Source: UBA6623 sp965248235
Lineage (GTDB): Bacteria > Acidobacteriota > Terriglobia > Bryobacterales > UBA6623
Direction: 5' to 3'
Assembly: GCA_965248235.1 (NCBI GenBank)
Contig: CBDFIU010000004.1
Coordinates: 1,302,001-1,366,000, forward strand
Length of the DNA stretch: 64,000 bases
Made by a program: the position numbers and the translations under genes. The notes under the pieces are model-generated. The model was given only the letters and a program-made list of their open reading frames with translations, was not told the DNA's origin and did no database searches. Positions 50,903 through 61,249 of this stretch are shown one piece after another (position 1 is the stretch's first letter; every line of letters begins with the position of its first letter).

Positions 50903-50961
50903 GACCGGCACTCGTGCCGGTCCCAGCCCAAAGTCGCGGCCGGCTCTCAGCCGGTTGCCCT
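50903..50961. repeat. Two adjacent hairpins, repeat family D copy 2
   Basis: GACCGGCA-CTCG-TGCCGGTC (50903-50922) is a perfect 8-bp stem; GCCGGCT-CTC-AGCCGGT follows at about 50939-50955. They lie between the Gfo/Idh/MocA promoter side and the 3' end of the sulfatase gene. The first matches the palindrome at 30377-30396. No T-tract follows, so a terminator role is unproven. Confidence 0.5.
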
Positions 50962-50998
50962 CCCGAACCCGCGACCGCCCAAGACGATCAGATTGTGC

Positions 50999-52669
50999 CT
51001 ACCGTTTCCGCATCCAATCCGGCAGCGCCGGCGGTTTGCCTGCCGGCCAGGGCGTTCCATCGTTCCAGGCGGTCAGCTTACGCCGCAGTTCAGTCTCCAC
51101 CTCGGCATGCTCCCCCCGCCCCGCGAGATTACGGTACTGGTAGGGGTCTCTTTCGAGATCGAAAAGGCAAATCCTCTCCGCTCCCGGCGCGTTCGAAAAA
51201 TACGGCCATTCGTCGATGAATTCCGTGTCGCGGATTTCCATCCCATAGAGATGTGTCGGGGTGCGAATCCCGATGTGATAGAACTCCGTCTCGATGATGG
51301 CCTGGTTCCGCGCCAAGGTTTCCGTCTCGCCGCGCAAGACCGGCAGCAAGCTCTGCCCATCGACGTGCTCGGCTGCTTCGAGGCCGGCCAGATCGAGCAG
51401 TGTCGGCATGACGTCGATCATCGAGGCGATCTGCCCGCGATTGATTCGCGGCTCCAGACCCGCCGGATAGCGATAGACCATCGGCACGCGGTAGGACTCC
51501 TCCAACAGCAGATCCTTGTTGAACCAATGATGGCTGCCGAGGTTTTCCCCGTGATCGGAAGATAAGACGACGATCGTGTTGTCGGCGACGCCGGCCTCTT
51601 CGAGGGCCGTCATGACGTCGCCGACCAAGTCGTCGGCCGCGGTGACCGCACCGTAGTAATAAGCCGTGAGATCGCGGAGATTAAACCCCTCGGGCAGCTT
51701 GTCTGACTCACGATCCGGCACCGGCGTAGGGACGTTCCGGAAAATGTAATCCCAGATCGTATAGACCTTGAACCACCACTCGTCGTAGGCCGGTTTGCCG
51801 TCGATAAAGACATTGGGCCGTAGTGGGACGGTCTCTGGATCGTACATCGTCACGTACTTGTCGGGCAGGTTCCCGGGGCCGATCGGCATGTGCGGAAGCT
51901 CAATCGTGTAGTAGAGGAAGAACGGTGTATCGTCGCGAGTATGGGCATCGGCCCGGTCGGTGATGAACTCGCGGACCTTGTCGCTGAGAAAATCGAAGAT
52001 AAACCCCTCGACGAATGTCTCGCGGGCGTTGTCGACCGACAGCTCCGATTTGCTTCGGTCGTTTTCGACGAACGTGCGGCCGTAGTATTTCTCGGAGGGG
52101 TCGGCCGCGTGCAGGGCGTAGTCGAACCCAAGCAGAAACGGGTCCGAGGGCATGTGCCACTTGCCGATGGCGGCGGTATGGTATCCGGCTTGTTGGAAAA
52201 GCTCCGGCAGGGTCGGGTCGAGAAGGGCCGTACGCTCGTCGAGCGACCCTTCGTCGGCGGGTTCGTTGCCGACCGCGCCGAGCGCCGTGCGGCTGTATTG
52301 GCCGCTCAGCAGCGCGGCGCGAGCCGGCGTACACAGCGGGTTATTCGTGATCCCCAATTCAAAGCGAACACCGCTTGCGGCCAAGCGGTCCATATGAGGC
52401 GTGCGAACGAAGGAATTGCCGTAGCTGCCCAGCGCATAGAAAGCCATCTGGTCGAGAAAGATGACGACGACGTTGGGTTTTTCGACGGGTCGGTCACAGC
52501 CGCCGGCCACTAGAAGGGCAAGCACCGCCGCGCCGAGCAGCGACCGGGGTGATGGTCTGTTTCGCGCCGCGCTTCCAGCGTTTACCGCTATTGGGATGGA
52601 TCCTAGGCGATATTCCTGTCGGCGCTTCGCGGCGCCGGCCGTATGTAATTTCTCCTGGAAAAACGTCAT
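50999..52669 (-). CDS. Lipoprotein sulfatase (choline-sulfatase/arylsulfatase-like)
   Basis: About 556 residues from ATG 52669; the start is uncertain. A lipoprotein signal is clear (SLLGAAVLALLVAGGC, lipid-bearing Cys58). The type I sulfatase fold follows: NVVVIFLDQMAFYALGSYGN, formylglycine motif C113-T-P-A-R117 (AALLSGQYSRT), GYHTAAIGKWHMPSDPFLLG, VVLSSDHGENLGSHHWFNKD and a C-terminal LFDLERDPYQYRNLAG. Cys113 needs maturation by a formylglycine-generating enzyme not found here. Different signal type from the Tat sulfatase at 30458, so the two are targeted differently. Confidence 0.9.
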   Translation of the reverse strand: MTFFQEKLHTAGAAKRRQEYRLGSIPIAVNAGSAARNRPSPRSLLGAAVLALLVAGGCDRPVEKPNVVVIFLDQMAFYALGSYGNSFVRTPHMDRLAASGVRFELGITNNPLCTPARAALLSGQYSRTALGAVGNEPADEGSLDERTALLDPTLPELFQQAGYHTAAIGKWHMPSDPFLLGFDYALHAADPSEKYYGRTFVENDRSKSELSVDNARETFVEGFIFDFLSDKVREFITDRADAHTRDDTPFFLYYTIELPHMPIGPGNLPDKYVTMYDPETVPLRPNVFIDGKPAYDEWWFKVYTIWDYIFRNVPTPVPDRESDKLPEGFNLRDLTAYYYGAVTAADDLVGDVMTALEEAGVADNTIVVLSSDHGENLGSHHWFNKDLLLEESYRVPMVYRYPAGLEPRINRGQIASMIDVMPTLLDLAGLEAAEHVDGQSLLPVLRGETETLARNQAIIETEFYHIGIRTPTHLYGMEIRDTEFIDEWPYFSNAPGAERICLFDLERDPYQYRNLAGRGEHAEVETELRRKLTAWNDGTPWPAGKPPALPDWMRKR

Positions 52670-52796
52670 ACCAAACCGGTCGAAAGGGGATTTTGCAAGA
52701 GTTTCGTTTCTGTGAAAGCGGCATTCATCATACCGCCGGAGAGACTCGTTCGGGCGTTCTCCTATCGGAGGGGAGATGTCGCCGGCCCGCCTTTTT

Positions 52797-54366
52797 TCAG
52801 GACGCCGCCGCGCGTGCTTCGATAGTGCGTTGAATCGCAAACCCGATCGAGGCCGTCAGGGCCGCGGCGAAGAGCTGGGTCAAATCAAGGTAGGCCTTGA
52901 AAGCGATGTCGAGCGGGGGCATGAAGCGGTTCATGAAGAGCCCGTGCTGCAAATCGAGGACGACGACCTGTAATGCCAGGCTCGCGGTGACGAGCATGCC
53001 CAAGTCGAGAAACAGCTTCGCCGATCCGCCCGGGCCAGCCCGTAGCGAGCCGGCGTATCCGGTGATGAGAAGCGCCGCGGCGGCGGCGGCCAAGTTTCGG
53101 CCGAAGAAGTTCAGCAAATACTCCTCTCGCCCCACGACGCTAAGCGAATAGCCCAATCCGGTCGCCCAGAAACCCACGTAATAGAGCAGGTAGTAGACGG
53201 CCAACCCGGCTACCGGCAGCAGAAAACTTCGGGGTCGGCAAAAGCCGGTTCCGAAAACAACCACGCTAAAGAGAATCAGCAGGCCGACAGCGCGCGGACT
53301 GCGTTCGCGGCGTTCGAGTTTTCGACCTTCCACCGGATCGGCGATGTGGGCGGCGGCGATTTCACTTTGCCGGCTTTCGAGTGAGCGCAGTTGAGCGAGC
53401 AGCGGGTCCGGCGCCTCGACGGCCTCGATCAAGATGCGCCCCTGGGCGGTTGCCGGCAGGGGCAAACCGAGCAGCGCGCAGATTGTGGGAGCCACATCAA
53501 GCTGCTCGGCCGAACCGCCCCTGATCGGGCGAATGCGGGGGCCCCAAGCAACCAAGGGAACACAGCGTTACCTCGGGTTCGAGCCCGCCGTGGCCGCCAT
53601 GGCCGCGGTGGTGAATGTGGCCGTGATCGGAGGTGACGACGAAAGTGGTTTTCCCGTCGTCAAGGGCCTCGACGAGCGATGCCAGGCAGGCGTCAACCGC
53701 TCGGGCGACCTCGACGTATTCCGTCGACTCGCCGCCGAAGTCGTGCCCGGCGGCGTCGGCGGCAAACAACCCCGTGACGAGCAGGCCGCTGTCGTGCCGG
53801 CGCAGCGCTTCGATGTAGTCCGTGCATAACCCTTGCTGCCATGCGGTCAGTTCGGCGGGCGGCGCGCCATGACGCAACCTCTTAGCACGGTTGGTGATCA
53901 GGTCATCGATGTGATTTCCGAAAGCGCGCCTCCAAAAGCTCGAGCCCGCGGCAACAGTCGGGATGCCGGCCCGGCGAGCGAGTGAGAAGATCGAATCGAC
54001 GGGGGGCGGGGAGTATTTGCCGTTGTTGGTGACGCCGCTGAGCTCGGGCCACGTCCCGGTCGACAGCACGGCGCGGGCGGGGTTCGAAAGCGAGGGCTGA
54101 ACGGTTTCGAGCGTCCAGGAGGCTCCATGCTCGGCCGCCTGCTTGAGGAATTCCATTTCTTGGACGACGTCGGCGCGAATGCCGTCCAAGACAACGAGGA
54201 CCAACCGGTTGGTGAGTGCGGGGCCGGGCTCGAGGTCGGGGTGATGAGGGGGAGGAGGCCGGTAGTCCGTGACGCTGTTCCAGATCGCGCCGGCCGTGAA
54301 GACGCCGCCGACGCCGAGCGTCAATAGATACACGATACAAAAGGCGGCGTAGCGGCCCTGCAACAT
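52797..54366 (-). pseudogene. Membrane phosphodiesterase/alkaline-phosphatase-superfamily protein with a 1-base frameshift
   Basis: Two frames together encode one protein of about 520 residues. The first (54366 to about 53563) has an N-terminal anchor, metal site LVVLDGIRADVVQEMEF, SLSNPARAVLSTGTWPE, DAAGHDFGG and FVVTSDHGHIHHRGHGGH. The second (about 53562 to 52797) continues VPLVAWGPRIRPIRGGSAEQ LDVAPTICALLGLPLP, then five or six membrane helices. One extra base near 53562 breaks EVTL|VPLVAWG. It may be a true mutation, a sequencing error or, less likely, a programmed shift; no slippery heptamer is obvious. The family includes type I nucleotide pyrophosphatases and GPI-modifying-like phosphotransferases. 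Confidence 0.8.
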
Positions 54367-54470
54367 GCCTCGATTCTACAACGGGGCGGTACGGGAATCC
54401 GCTGTGTGGCTGATGGGGACGCGGAGAAGTCGCTTTTTTCGCGTCGCCGAGGTGTACGCTCCTCGGACCC

Positions 54471-54836
54471 TCAACTCCCCAGTGTCGGGACGCCGCGCAA
54501 GAACCGAGCCGGGTGTGGGGCCGGCTCGGTCCGCCGGTTGGCGGACCCGGGCTCTTCGGCGGTCATGACCCATTCGCCTCCCGAGAAGCTGACGGAGACG
54601 ACTACGGCGAGATTGACGGGGCCGTGCTCGTTCTTGAGAACCGCGAGACGCAAGGGGGCCTCCTCGGGTCGACCGCCGAGCTCGACGAGCTTGATGCGGC
54701 CGTCGGTGAGCCGGGCCAGCAGGAAGGTTCCCGGCCGATGGCCCCGAGCCATCATGCGGCGCATCGAGCCGCGCAGGTCCGAAACCAAATTCCAACGTGG
54801 CTGGGCGCTGAGTACCTCGTGTCGGGCGGGCTTCAC
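54471..54836 (-). CDS. Small hypothetical protein
   Basis: A 121-residue protein (MKPARHEVLSAQPRWNLVSD; ARGHRPGTFLLARLTDGRIK LVELGGRPEEAP; LKNEHGPVNLAVVVSVSFSG). The mix of charged and beta-strand residues looks like a real, soluble alpha/beta protein rather than a shadow frame, but I recognise no family. It lies between the PAS-GGDEF-EAL gene and the broken phosphodiesterase on the same strand. Codon-use comparison would settle whether it is coding. Confidence 0.4.
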   Translation of the reverse strand: MKPARHEVLSAQPRWNLVSDLRGSMRRMMARGHRPGTFLLARLTDGRIKLVELGGRPEEAPLRLAVLKNEHGPVNLAVVVSVSFSGGEWVMTAEEPGSANRRTEPAPHPARFLRGVPTLGS

Positions 54837-54935
54837 GTTTTCCTTATCGGCCAGGTGGGCGGGAGTCTCGAACGAAGCATCGACGGCGGGGGAATTCCGT
54901 ATTCAACGGAAAAAGGGCAGGGGAGGTTGGCGTCC

Positions 54936-57500
54936 TTATGACGCCGCTGTCAGCTCGCTATCGGTCTCGATGGGCTCTTCCGGCTGTCTCCCGAGTTGGC
55001 CCAGACCTCGATTTTCGCTGTCGTTCTCGGGTGCGCCCAGCGCGTGCGCTTGATGAAGTTGCAGGTCTTCAAACGGCTGCAAGATGGCGTGATCACGATC
55101 CGCTTGGAGAAGGTGGGAGAACGTCGACTCTCGTAGGGGCCGGCTGACGACGAACCCTTGAATCGTGTTGCACCCGAAGTCCCGCAACATGGGCAATTGT
55201 TCCATTCGCTCGACACCCTCGGCGGTCACCCTCAGGTCGAGTCGGTGGGCGGTACCGATCAAGCCCTCGAGTAGGGCCGCCGCCTTCGCGTCCTCGAGTA
55301 TTTCGGCGACGAAGGCACGGTCGAATTTCAACGTCGTCAAAGGAAGCCGCCGTAGATAGTCTAAGCACGAGTAACCGGTTCCGAAATCATCAATGGCGAT
55401 TCCGACCCCATGCTTGGAGAGCTCAACCAAATTTTGGACGGCCTCCGATTCGCCCTCCACCAAGGTGCTCTCGGTCACTTCCAGTTCCAGGCAGTGGGGG
55501 GGCAAACTCGTTTCTTCCAAGACTTTCTTCACGGTGTCGCTAAAGCTCGGCTCCTTGAGCTGGCGGACCGAAACGTTCACCGAGACCTTGTGCTGTTGGT
55601 AGCCGAGTTGCCGCCATTTCGCTTGTTGTTTGCGCGCGTTTCGGAGCACCCACAGGCCGATTTCTCCGATCAAGCCCATTTCCTCGGCTTGTGGAATGAA
55701 ATCGGCGGGCGAGACGAGTTCGCCGTCGGAGCGTTTCCAACGGACCAATGCCTCGCAGCCCTCGATATGCAGCGTATCCATGGATACGAGCGGCTGGTAA
55801 TGAAGCAACATTTCGCCGCGGCTAACCGCTTTCGCGAGCCCCTCTTGAAGCTCCCAAATTCGCAGCATGCGCCCGTGCATGCCCGCATTGAAGACGCTGA
55901 AGCCCTCTTTATGCGTCTTGGCCTCGTACATCGCGATGTCCGCGTTCCTGAGCAGATCGCCGGCCGTAATCGAACCTTCACTCAGTGCGATGCCGATGCT
56001 GCCCGCCGGGGAAACCCTGTGCCCGTCGACTTCCAGCGGAGACGCCAAGGTATCGAGGATGCGTTGCGCGCAGGTTTCGGCTTCCGTCTGGTCGGTCACT
56101 TTATTGAGCAAGACGACAAACTCGTCTCCACCCAGACGGGCGACCAGATCACCCTGACGCACGCTGGGCTTCAACCTTTGCGCGACGACACGCAGCAGTT
56201 CGTCCCCCACGGCGTGGCCCAGGCTGTCATTGACGATTTTGAAGCGGTCGAGGTCAAGAAACAGCACGGCGAATAGTTGGCCGCGCTGGCTGGCGCGGTC
56301 CAACTGCCTCATGAGAAAGTTGCGATTGGGCAGGCCGGTGAGCCGGTCGTGCATGGCGTCATGGATGAGCCCTTTTTCGACTTCGACCAGCACGGTGATG
56401 TCGGTCTGCGACCCCGCGAATTGCGTCGGCTCGGACCACTTATTTCTCTTTGCTTGGCCTCGCACCAAGACCCATCGATAGCTGCCGTCGCGGTGCCGGA
56501 TGCGATATTGACTTTCGAAATGGGGCGTCTTGCCGTGCAGATGCGCGTCCAGATCTTTCCTCAGCGAGCTGAGATAGAAAGTGTGGACTCGCCCGAACCA
56601 TTCCTCGGGATCGGTGCCGATCTCATGGTCTTCGTAACCGAGCATCGCTTTCCATTGGGAAGAGAGATGAATCTTGTTGGCTTTGAGGTCCCAATACCAC
56701 AGCCCTTCATTACCGCTCTCTACCGCCAGGTCGTAACGGTCTTTGTTTTGCTTGAACTCTCGGTGGTGACGTTTTTCCTTCAGCTTTCGATGGAAGGAGC
56801 GGTGATGTCGGTTCACTCGCAGCTTGAGCACGAGAGCGGCCGGCCGGGACGCAAGCAGGGCAGCGAGGCCGACGAGATAAGATGGATTAAAGGCGACCGT
56901 GAGCCATGCCAGGAACCAGGCCGCGGCGGCGGCAAAAATCGCCAGCGGCGCAAACCAGCGGAGCGAGATGAAGATCAACGCCGCGGCAGTGGGGACGAGC
57001 GCGACCAGGACCGCGCTGAATTGCTCGGCGGGCCCTCGTAACAGCGAAAGTCCGATGATTAATAGGCAGCCTGCCGTGAGGCCTACCGCGTGTGACCCCG
57101 AGGCGGGAATCACTTCCGTAAACAAGGCGCCGGCGAGCACCAAATAGAGCACCCCCAAGATCACAATCGGAACCCATTGGGTTGGCTCGTGCGCGGAGAT
57201 CAGATAGACAGCGTATCCGGCAAACAGGAAAGCGAGGAGAGGAAGAACGATCTTGAGAGATCTGCTTAAGGAGCGATCGCGACTATTCTCCATCTGGAGT
57301 TCGATGTCGCTCGCGGGCGGGTTATCGCCGGCCGTGGAACTCACTTTGGCTGCTGTTTCTTCCGCGAATTTCCAAACGCTTTGCGCCGCTTCTGAAATTC
57401 TTTCGACAAGGTCCGGCAATCGCTTCCGGCCTTCCGACAAGAAAGTGCGCGCGGAGGAGATCAGCCGCGGGCCCGAAGACATTGGTTCTTGAAATGCCAT
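54936..57500 (-). CDS. Membrane PAS-GGDEF-EAL cyclic-di-GMP protein
   Basis: An 854-residue signalling protein. A cytoplasmic N-terminus (about 80 residues) precedes five or six membrane helices (about 85-220). A basic linker leads to a PAS domain (about 255-375, NEGLWYWDLKANKIHLSSQW; SYRWVLVRGQAKRNKW). The GGDEF domain has an intact active site (LDRFKIVNDSLGHAVGDELL; ARLGGDEFVVLLNKV). The EAL domain keeps its signature and metal or base residues (CEALVRWKR; VTESTLV; IDDFGTGYSCLDYLRRLPLT). Both synthesis and breakdown of c-di-GMP are possible. Together with pilM it suggests control of surface behaviour. Confidence 0.94.
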   Translation of the reverse strand: MAFQEPMSSGPRLISSARTFLSEGRKRLPDLVERISEAAQSVWKFAEETAAKVSSTAGDNPPASDIELQMENSRDRSLSRSLKIVLPLLAFLFAGYAVYLISAHEPTQWVPIVILGVLYLVLAGALFTEVIPASGSHAVGLTAGCLLIIGLSLLRGPAEQFSAVLVALVPTAAALIFISLRWFAPLAIFAAAAAWFLAWLTVAFNPSYLVGLAALLASRPAALVLKLRVNRHHRSFHRKLKEKRHHREFKQNKDRYDLAVESGNEGLWYWDLKANKIHLSSQWKAMLGYEDHEIGTDPEEWFGRVHTFYLSSLRKDLDAHLHGKTPHFESQYRIRHRDGSYRWVLVRGQAKRNKWSEPTQFAGSQTDITVLVEVEKGLIHDAMHDRLTGLPNRNFLMRQLDRASQRGQLFAVLFLDLDRFKIVNDSLGHAVGDELLRVVAQRLKPSVRQGDLVARLGGDEFVVLLNKVTDQTEAETCAQRILDTLASPLEVDGHRVSPAGSIGIALSEGSITAGDLLRNADIAMYEAKTHKEGFSVFNAGMHGRMLRIWELQEGLAKAVSRGEMLLHYQPLVSMDTLHIEGCEALVRWKRSDGELVSPADFIPQAEEMGLIGEIGLWVLRNARKQQAKWRQLGYQQHKVSVNVSVRQLKEPSFSDTVKKVLEETSLPPHCLELEVTESTLVEGESEAVQNLVELSKHGVGIAIDDFGTGYSCLDYLRRLPLTTLKFDRAFVAEILEDAKAAALLEGLIGTAHRLDLRVTAEGVERMEQLPMLRDFGCNTIQGFVVSRPLRESTFSHLLQADRDHAILQPFEDLQLHQAHALGAPENDSENRGLGQLGRQPEEPIETDSELTAAS

Positions 57501-57824
57501 CTCAAATCCGACGCCGCGGAGGCCTTACCGGCGGTCAAACTACCCGATCGGGCGATTTCCGGGCCGGCTGGCAGCCGTATCGCGCACCTTTGTTGGGGGA
57601 GAGCAGGTGCGTGAGAATTTGAAACCTGATGCTGACCGCGGCGTCTACTCAATTCTGCCACCGGAGGTCGAGGTAAGGCCATGGAACTTTTGCACCATTC
57701 TCGATAGTGCGGATTCCCTAACACCCGGTCCGCTGTCGCACCATGAGCCACGTGAAATGGGTGAGAGCCCCACCCATACGAGTATCGCCGGTTTGGCGCT
57801 GCATTGATTACCCAAAACGGGCCT
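57501..57824. other. Intergenic stretch with no recognised feature
   Basis: 324 bases between the GGDEF-EAL start and the IS1595 derivative. I looked for a c-di-GMP (GEMM) riboswitch on the minus strand and did not find its conserved core. No gene, tRNA or repeat was recognised. Confidence 0.5.
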
Positions 57825-58361
57825 GATGGGTATTTACTTGACTCAGGTATTGGGAAATAGCCCCTACATGTTGTGGTCGTCCGTAGCGCGTGTCGCGGTG
57901 CCTCCGACCAGCGATTTGTAGGGTGCCGGTGGCACGGCGACGGCCTGTTGAACCAGGCGGTAAAAGAGCTTGCCTCGACTTCTGGACTTGCGGCGGTTGA
58001 AGCGGAAGGCGAATTCGTCGAGGTAGGAGTCGAGATGCTCGTGACTGACCGCTCCTTGATGCGTGCCCAGTATCCAGCGCTTCACTAACGACACCACGCG
58101 GTGCACCCGGGGGAGCAGTTTCGAGGCGCGCGCCGGTTGCCCCTCCAGGTAGCTCACCTCGTGGCGATAGCCGTCGCCTTCGAGCGGTTCGTATCCCAGC
58201 CAACCGTCGGTATGGACCACGCTGCCGGGTTCGATCGACTCGCCGACGAAGGCCATCAAGCGGTGGCGAAACGCGCCTCGAACTCGGCCAGATTCCGAGG
58301 ATAATCTTCCATTTCCCCGATCCTACATCTTGTGGTCACCTGAGTCAAGTAAATACCCATC
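57825..58361 (-). mobile_element. IS1595-family element, 499-bp internal deletion derivative
   Basis: 537 bp bounded by the same 24-bp terminal inverted repeats (GATGGGTATTTACTTGACTC plus AGGT) as the full copy at 61250-62285, in opposite orientation. On the minus strand it carries the first 16 transposase codons, then jumps from ...RFAT to a point near codon 184, joining at a G shared by both sides; 499 bp (about 61351-61849 of the full copy) are missing. The retained 3' part encodes the same residues (MAFVGESIEPGSVVHTDGWL onward). No matching 8-bp target duplication is visible (ACGGGCCT versus TGGGGGTG). Non-autonomous but mobilisable in trans. Confidence 0.9.
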
Positions 58362-58454
58362 TGGGGGTGATCTTTTACCGCCGACTGAGAAATAGGAGGA
58401 GTAGGAAAGAGGCATACTACGCCCCGAATCGGGAAGCTAAGCCGGCCGCGAGAG

Positions 58455-60282
58455 TTAAGACGCCGTCCTGAGCCGTTGCTTGCGCAACAGTATCCAAAGC
58501 AACACAACCGCCGAACAGCCAACGACAATCAACCACTGCGTCGAACCCGCGACGGAAAATATCAATCCCAGCCCGCACACAGCCGACAGAAGCCGCTCCA
58601 GCGGATTCAACGGACCTCCCAAATAGCCCGCCGGCGCGGCGACCCAAAACACCGTCCCGGCCAATAGCGATACAGTTGCGCCCAGGACGCCGAGCAGCGA
58701 TCCCTGGCCGAGCAAACGAGGGTCGAAGGCGAAAGCGAAGGGAATAAAGAACGACACGAGACTCAAGCGGAACGCCAGGAGACTGGTTTGCATGACCCCG
58801 GCGCCCGCAATCCCGGCGGCGGTATAGGACGCCAACGCGACCGGCGGCGTAACCATAGACAAGACGCAGTAATACATGACAAAGAAGTGCGCCGACATTT
58901 CGGGAATCCCGAGTTTCAACAGCGCCGGCACGAACAAGATCGCGCCGATAATATATGCCGCGACCGTCGGCAGACCCATTCCCATGATGATGCAGCCGAG
59001 AATGATGAAGCCCATGGCGCCGTAGATCGTCCCGCCGCCGTCGGCAATGAGCTGAGAAGAGAACTTGAGGGCTAGATTGGATTGGATCGCGACCGCGATG
59101 ATGATGCCGATCGCCGCGATGGGAACGGCCACCTGCGCCGCTTGACGAACCGCGCCGTCGACGGTTTCGATGATTTGGGCGAGACCGAGACGTGTTTTCC
59201 GCCGGAAAGACGCAACCACAATGCAGCTCGCCGAGGCCGCCACGGCGGAGTAGGTCGCCGAATATCCGGCCAACAACACGCCTACCAGGACCGCGGGGGG
59301 AATCAACAGGTACAAGCGGGGGAGGCCAACGCGGGAATCAAGCCCGCCAGAGCCACTCGGGCGTAGTTGACTTGCAGCATCTCGGCCACGACAAAGGCCG
59401 CTACGCCCATGATCGGCGGCATCAGTTGTCCGCCGGTGGAGGCGATCGCCTCTACCGCCCCCGCCATCGGCGCGGAATAGCCGGCCCGCCTCATCAGGGG
59501 GATGGTGAAGACACCGGTGGTGGCCACGTTGGCGACCGCGCTGCCGCTGATTGACCCCATCAGGCTGCTCGAGATCACGGCGGCCTTCGCGGCGCCGCCT
59601 TTGTGGCGGCCGGCGGCCTTGAGTCCAATGTCGATGAACAAGCGCCCGCCGCCGATCGCGGAATAAACCGCTCCAAACAGGACGAAATAAAAGACGAACT
59701 GCAGTGACGTAGCGGTCGTGATCCCCAGCACGCCGTTGACCGTCATCGTGAGAATCTCGATGCCTTCGGTGACTTCGAAACCGCCGAAACGCAACCACCC
59801 GGGCATGACGTTGCCTGCGAGGCCGTACGCTGAAAAAAGCAACAAAACACTCAGTAGCGACCAGCCGACCGTCCGCCGCACGCCTTCGAGCAGCAGAAGG
59901 ATCAGCAAGACGCCGAAACCGACATCGACGGGCAATATTTTGTCAATCCCCTCGATTCGCTCCGTCAGGCGGCCGCCGAGAGCATGTAATACAGCAGGAC
60001 CGCGACGACCGCAAGCAGGAGTGCCAGGTCGACAGCTCGATTGATGGACGGCTTAGAGTGAGTGCCCGCGAGAGGCTTCGTCAGCAGCAGCACCGCCAAG
60101 GCGAGCGTCAGGTGGAGCGGCCGTTGAAAGAGAGGAGCTTGCGGAAAGAAGATGATGTAGATCTGGAAACCCAGCCACCCCAACCCCAAGGCGATCCGAA
60201 CCAGTCGAAGGAATTCATCACTCCGGCGACCTCCACCAATCCGAATATCTCTTGGCGTTGCCCAGGTCCCGGTAACCCGCAT
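58455..60282 (-). pseudogene. TRAP transporter fused permease (4TM/12TM), decayed
   Basis: Three frame segments make one fused TRAP permease. The N-terminal part (60282-59965) has LVRIALGLGWLGFQIYIIFF and ends LLYYMLSAAA-stop. The middle (about 59960-59303) resumes LTERIEGIDKILPVDVGFGV and includes GSISGSAVANVATTGVFTIP, a TRAP hallmark, up to LAGLIPAL. The last part (about 59325-58455) resumes LYLLIPPAVLVGVLLAGYSA and has GCIIMGMGLPTVAAYIIGAI. The first break looks like a single lost base. The second also lacks roughly 40 residues normally found there, so it cannot be a simple sequencing error. No substrate-binding protein gene is adjacent. Confidence 0.82.
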
Positions 60283-61249
60283 CCGGTTGAGGCTTCCGCG
60301 CGGCGTCGGCGCTAATCCGCGCCAACGGGCAGCCCCCGCCCTGCTAACAATCCGGCTTCGTCCACCGTCTCGCGGATCCGTTCGAACAGCGCGTCGGTAG
60401 GGACGTTGATCGGCGGCCGAACGCGGTTTGACTTCAACAACCCGGCCAGCATCATCGCCGTCTTCATGCGCGAGTGCGCATCCCTCGACGATTCACCGCT
60501 TCCGTAGACAATTTCCTTGAGGGGGAAGATGCGGTTCTGAATTTCCCGAGCCGTGTTGAGATCGCCCTCGCAAACCGCTCGATACAGCGCAACGATCCAC
60601 TCCGGGATAAAAGACGCAAACCCGACCAAGGCCCGTCCACGCCTTGCACCATCGACGCCAACAGATATTCGTCATGGCACGTCAAGATCGTACAACTCGG
60701 GTCGGCCGCGCGGACGGCCCGGATGTCGCGGTCGTACTTCGACATCTCGCGCGTCCCGATCTTGAACGTCGTCACCGCGTCGAGCCGTGCCAACTCAGCG
60801 AGCAGATCTTCGGAATAGGTCGCCCGAGTCCAAGCCGGGTAGATGTGGACGATCAGGTTGATGTCGACGGCCCGGCTCACCGCTTCGAAGTGCGCGACGA
60901 CATGCTCGGGACGCATGCCGAAACGCAGCCAGTAATGGGGCGGCATGATCAGCAGTCCCGCGGCCCCGGCACGCTGCGCCATTTCAGCGTGCTCGCGGGC
61001 CTCGTCAATGCCTTCGCAACAAATACCGGTGATCACGGGCACTCGCGCGCCGACCTCGTCCGCCACGATGCGCGTGACCTCGGCGCGCTCGGCGGGAGTC
61101 AGCGCGAAGACCTCGCCGGTGTGCCCGTTGGGGACCAGGCCTCCGATGCCCTCGATTGCCGCGAGACGCGCGGCGAAGCGGCGTAACTCTCCTTCGTCGA
61201 CCTTGTAGTTTTCGTCGTACGGTAATTGCATCGCGGGTAAAATCCCGCG

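Noticed and set aside
57501..57824. Cyclic-di-GMP riboswitch ahead of the GGDEF-EAL gene
   Set aside because: The minus-strand leader has GC-rich stems but lacks the conserved GEMM core and tetraloop-receptor sequences.
58362..61249. Inversion between the two oppositely oriented IS1595 copies
   Set aside because: The full copy has matching 8-bp target duplications on both sides, so its flanks have not been exchanged.
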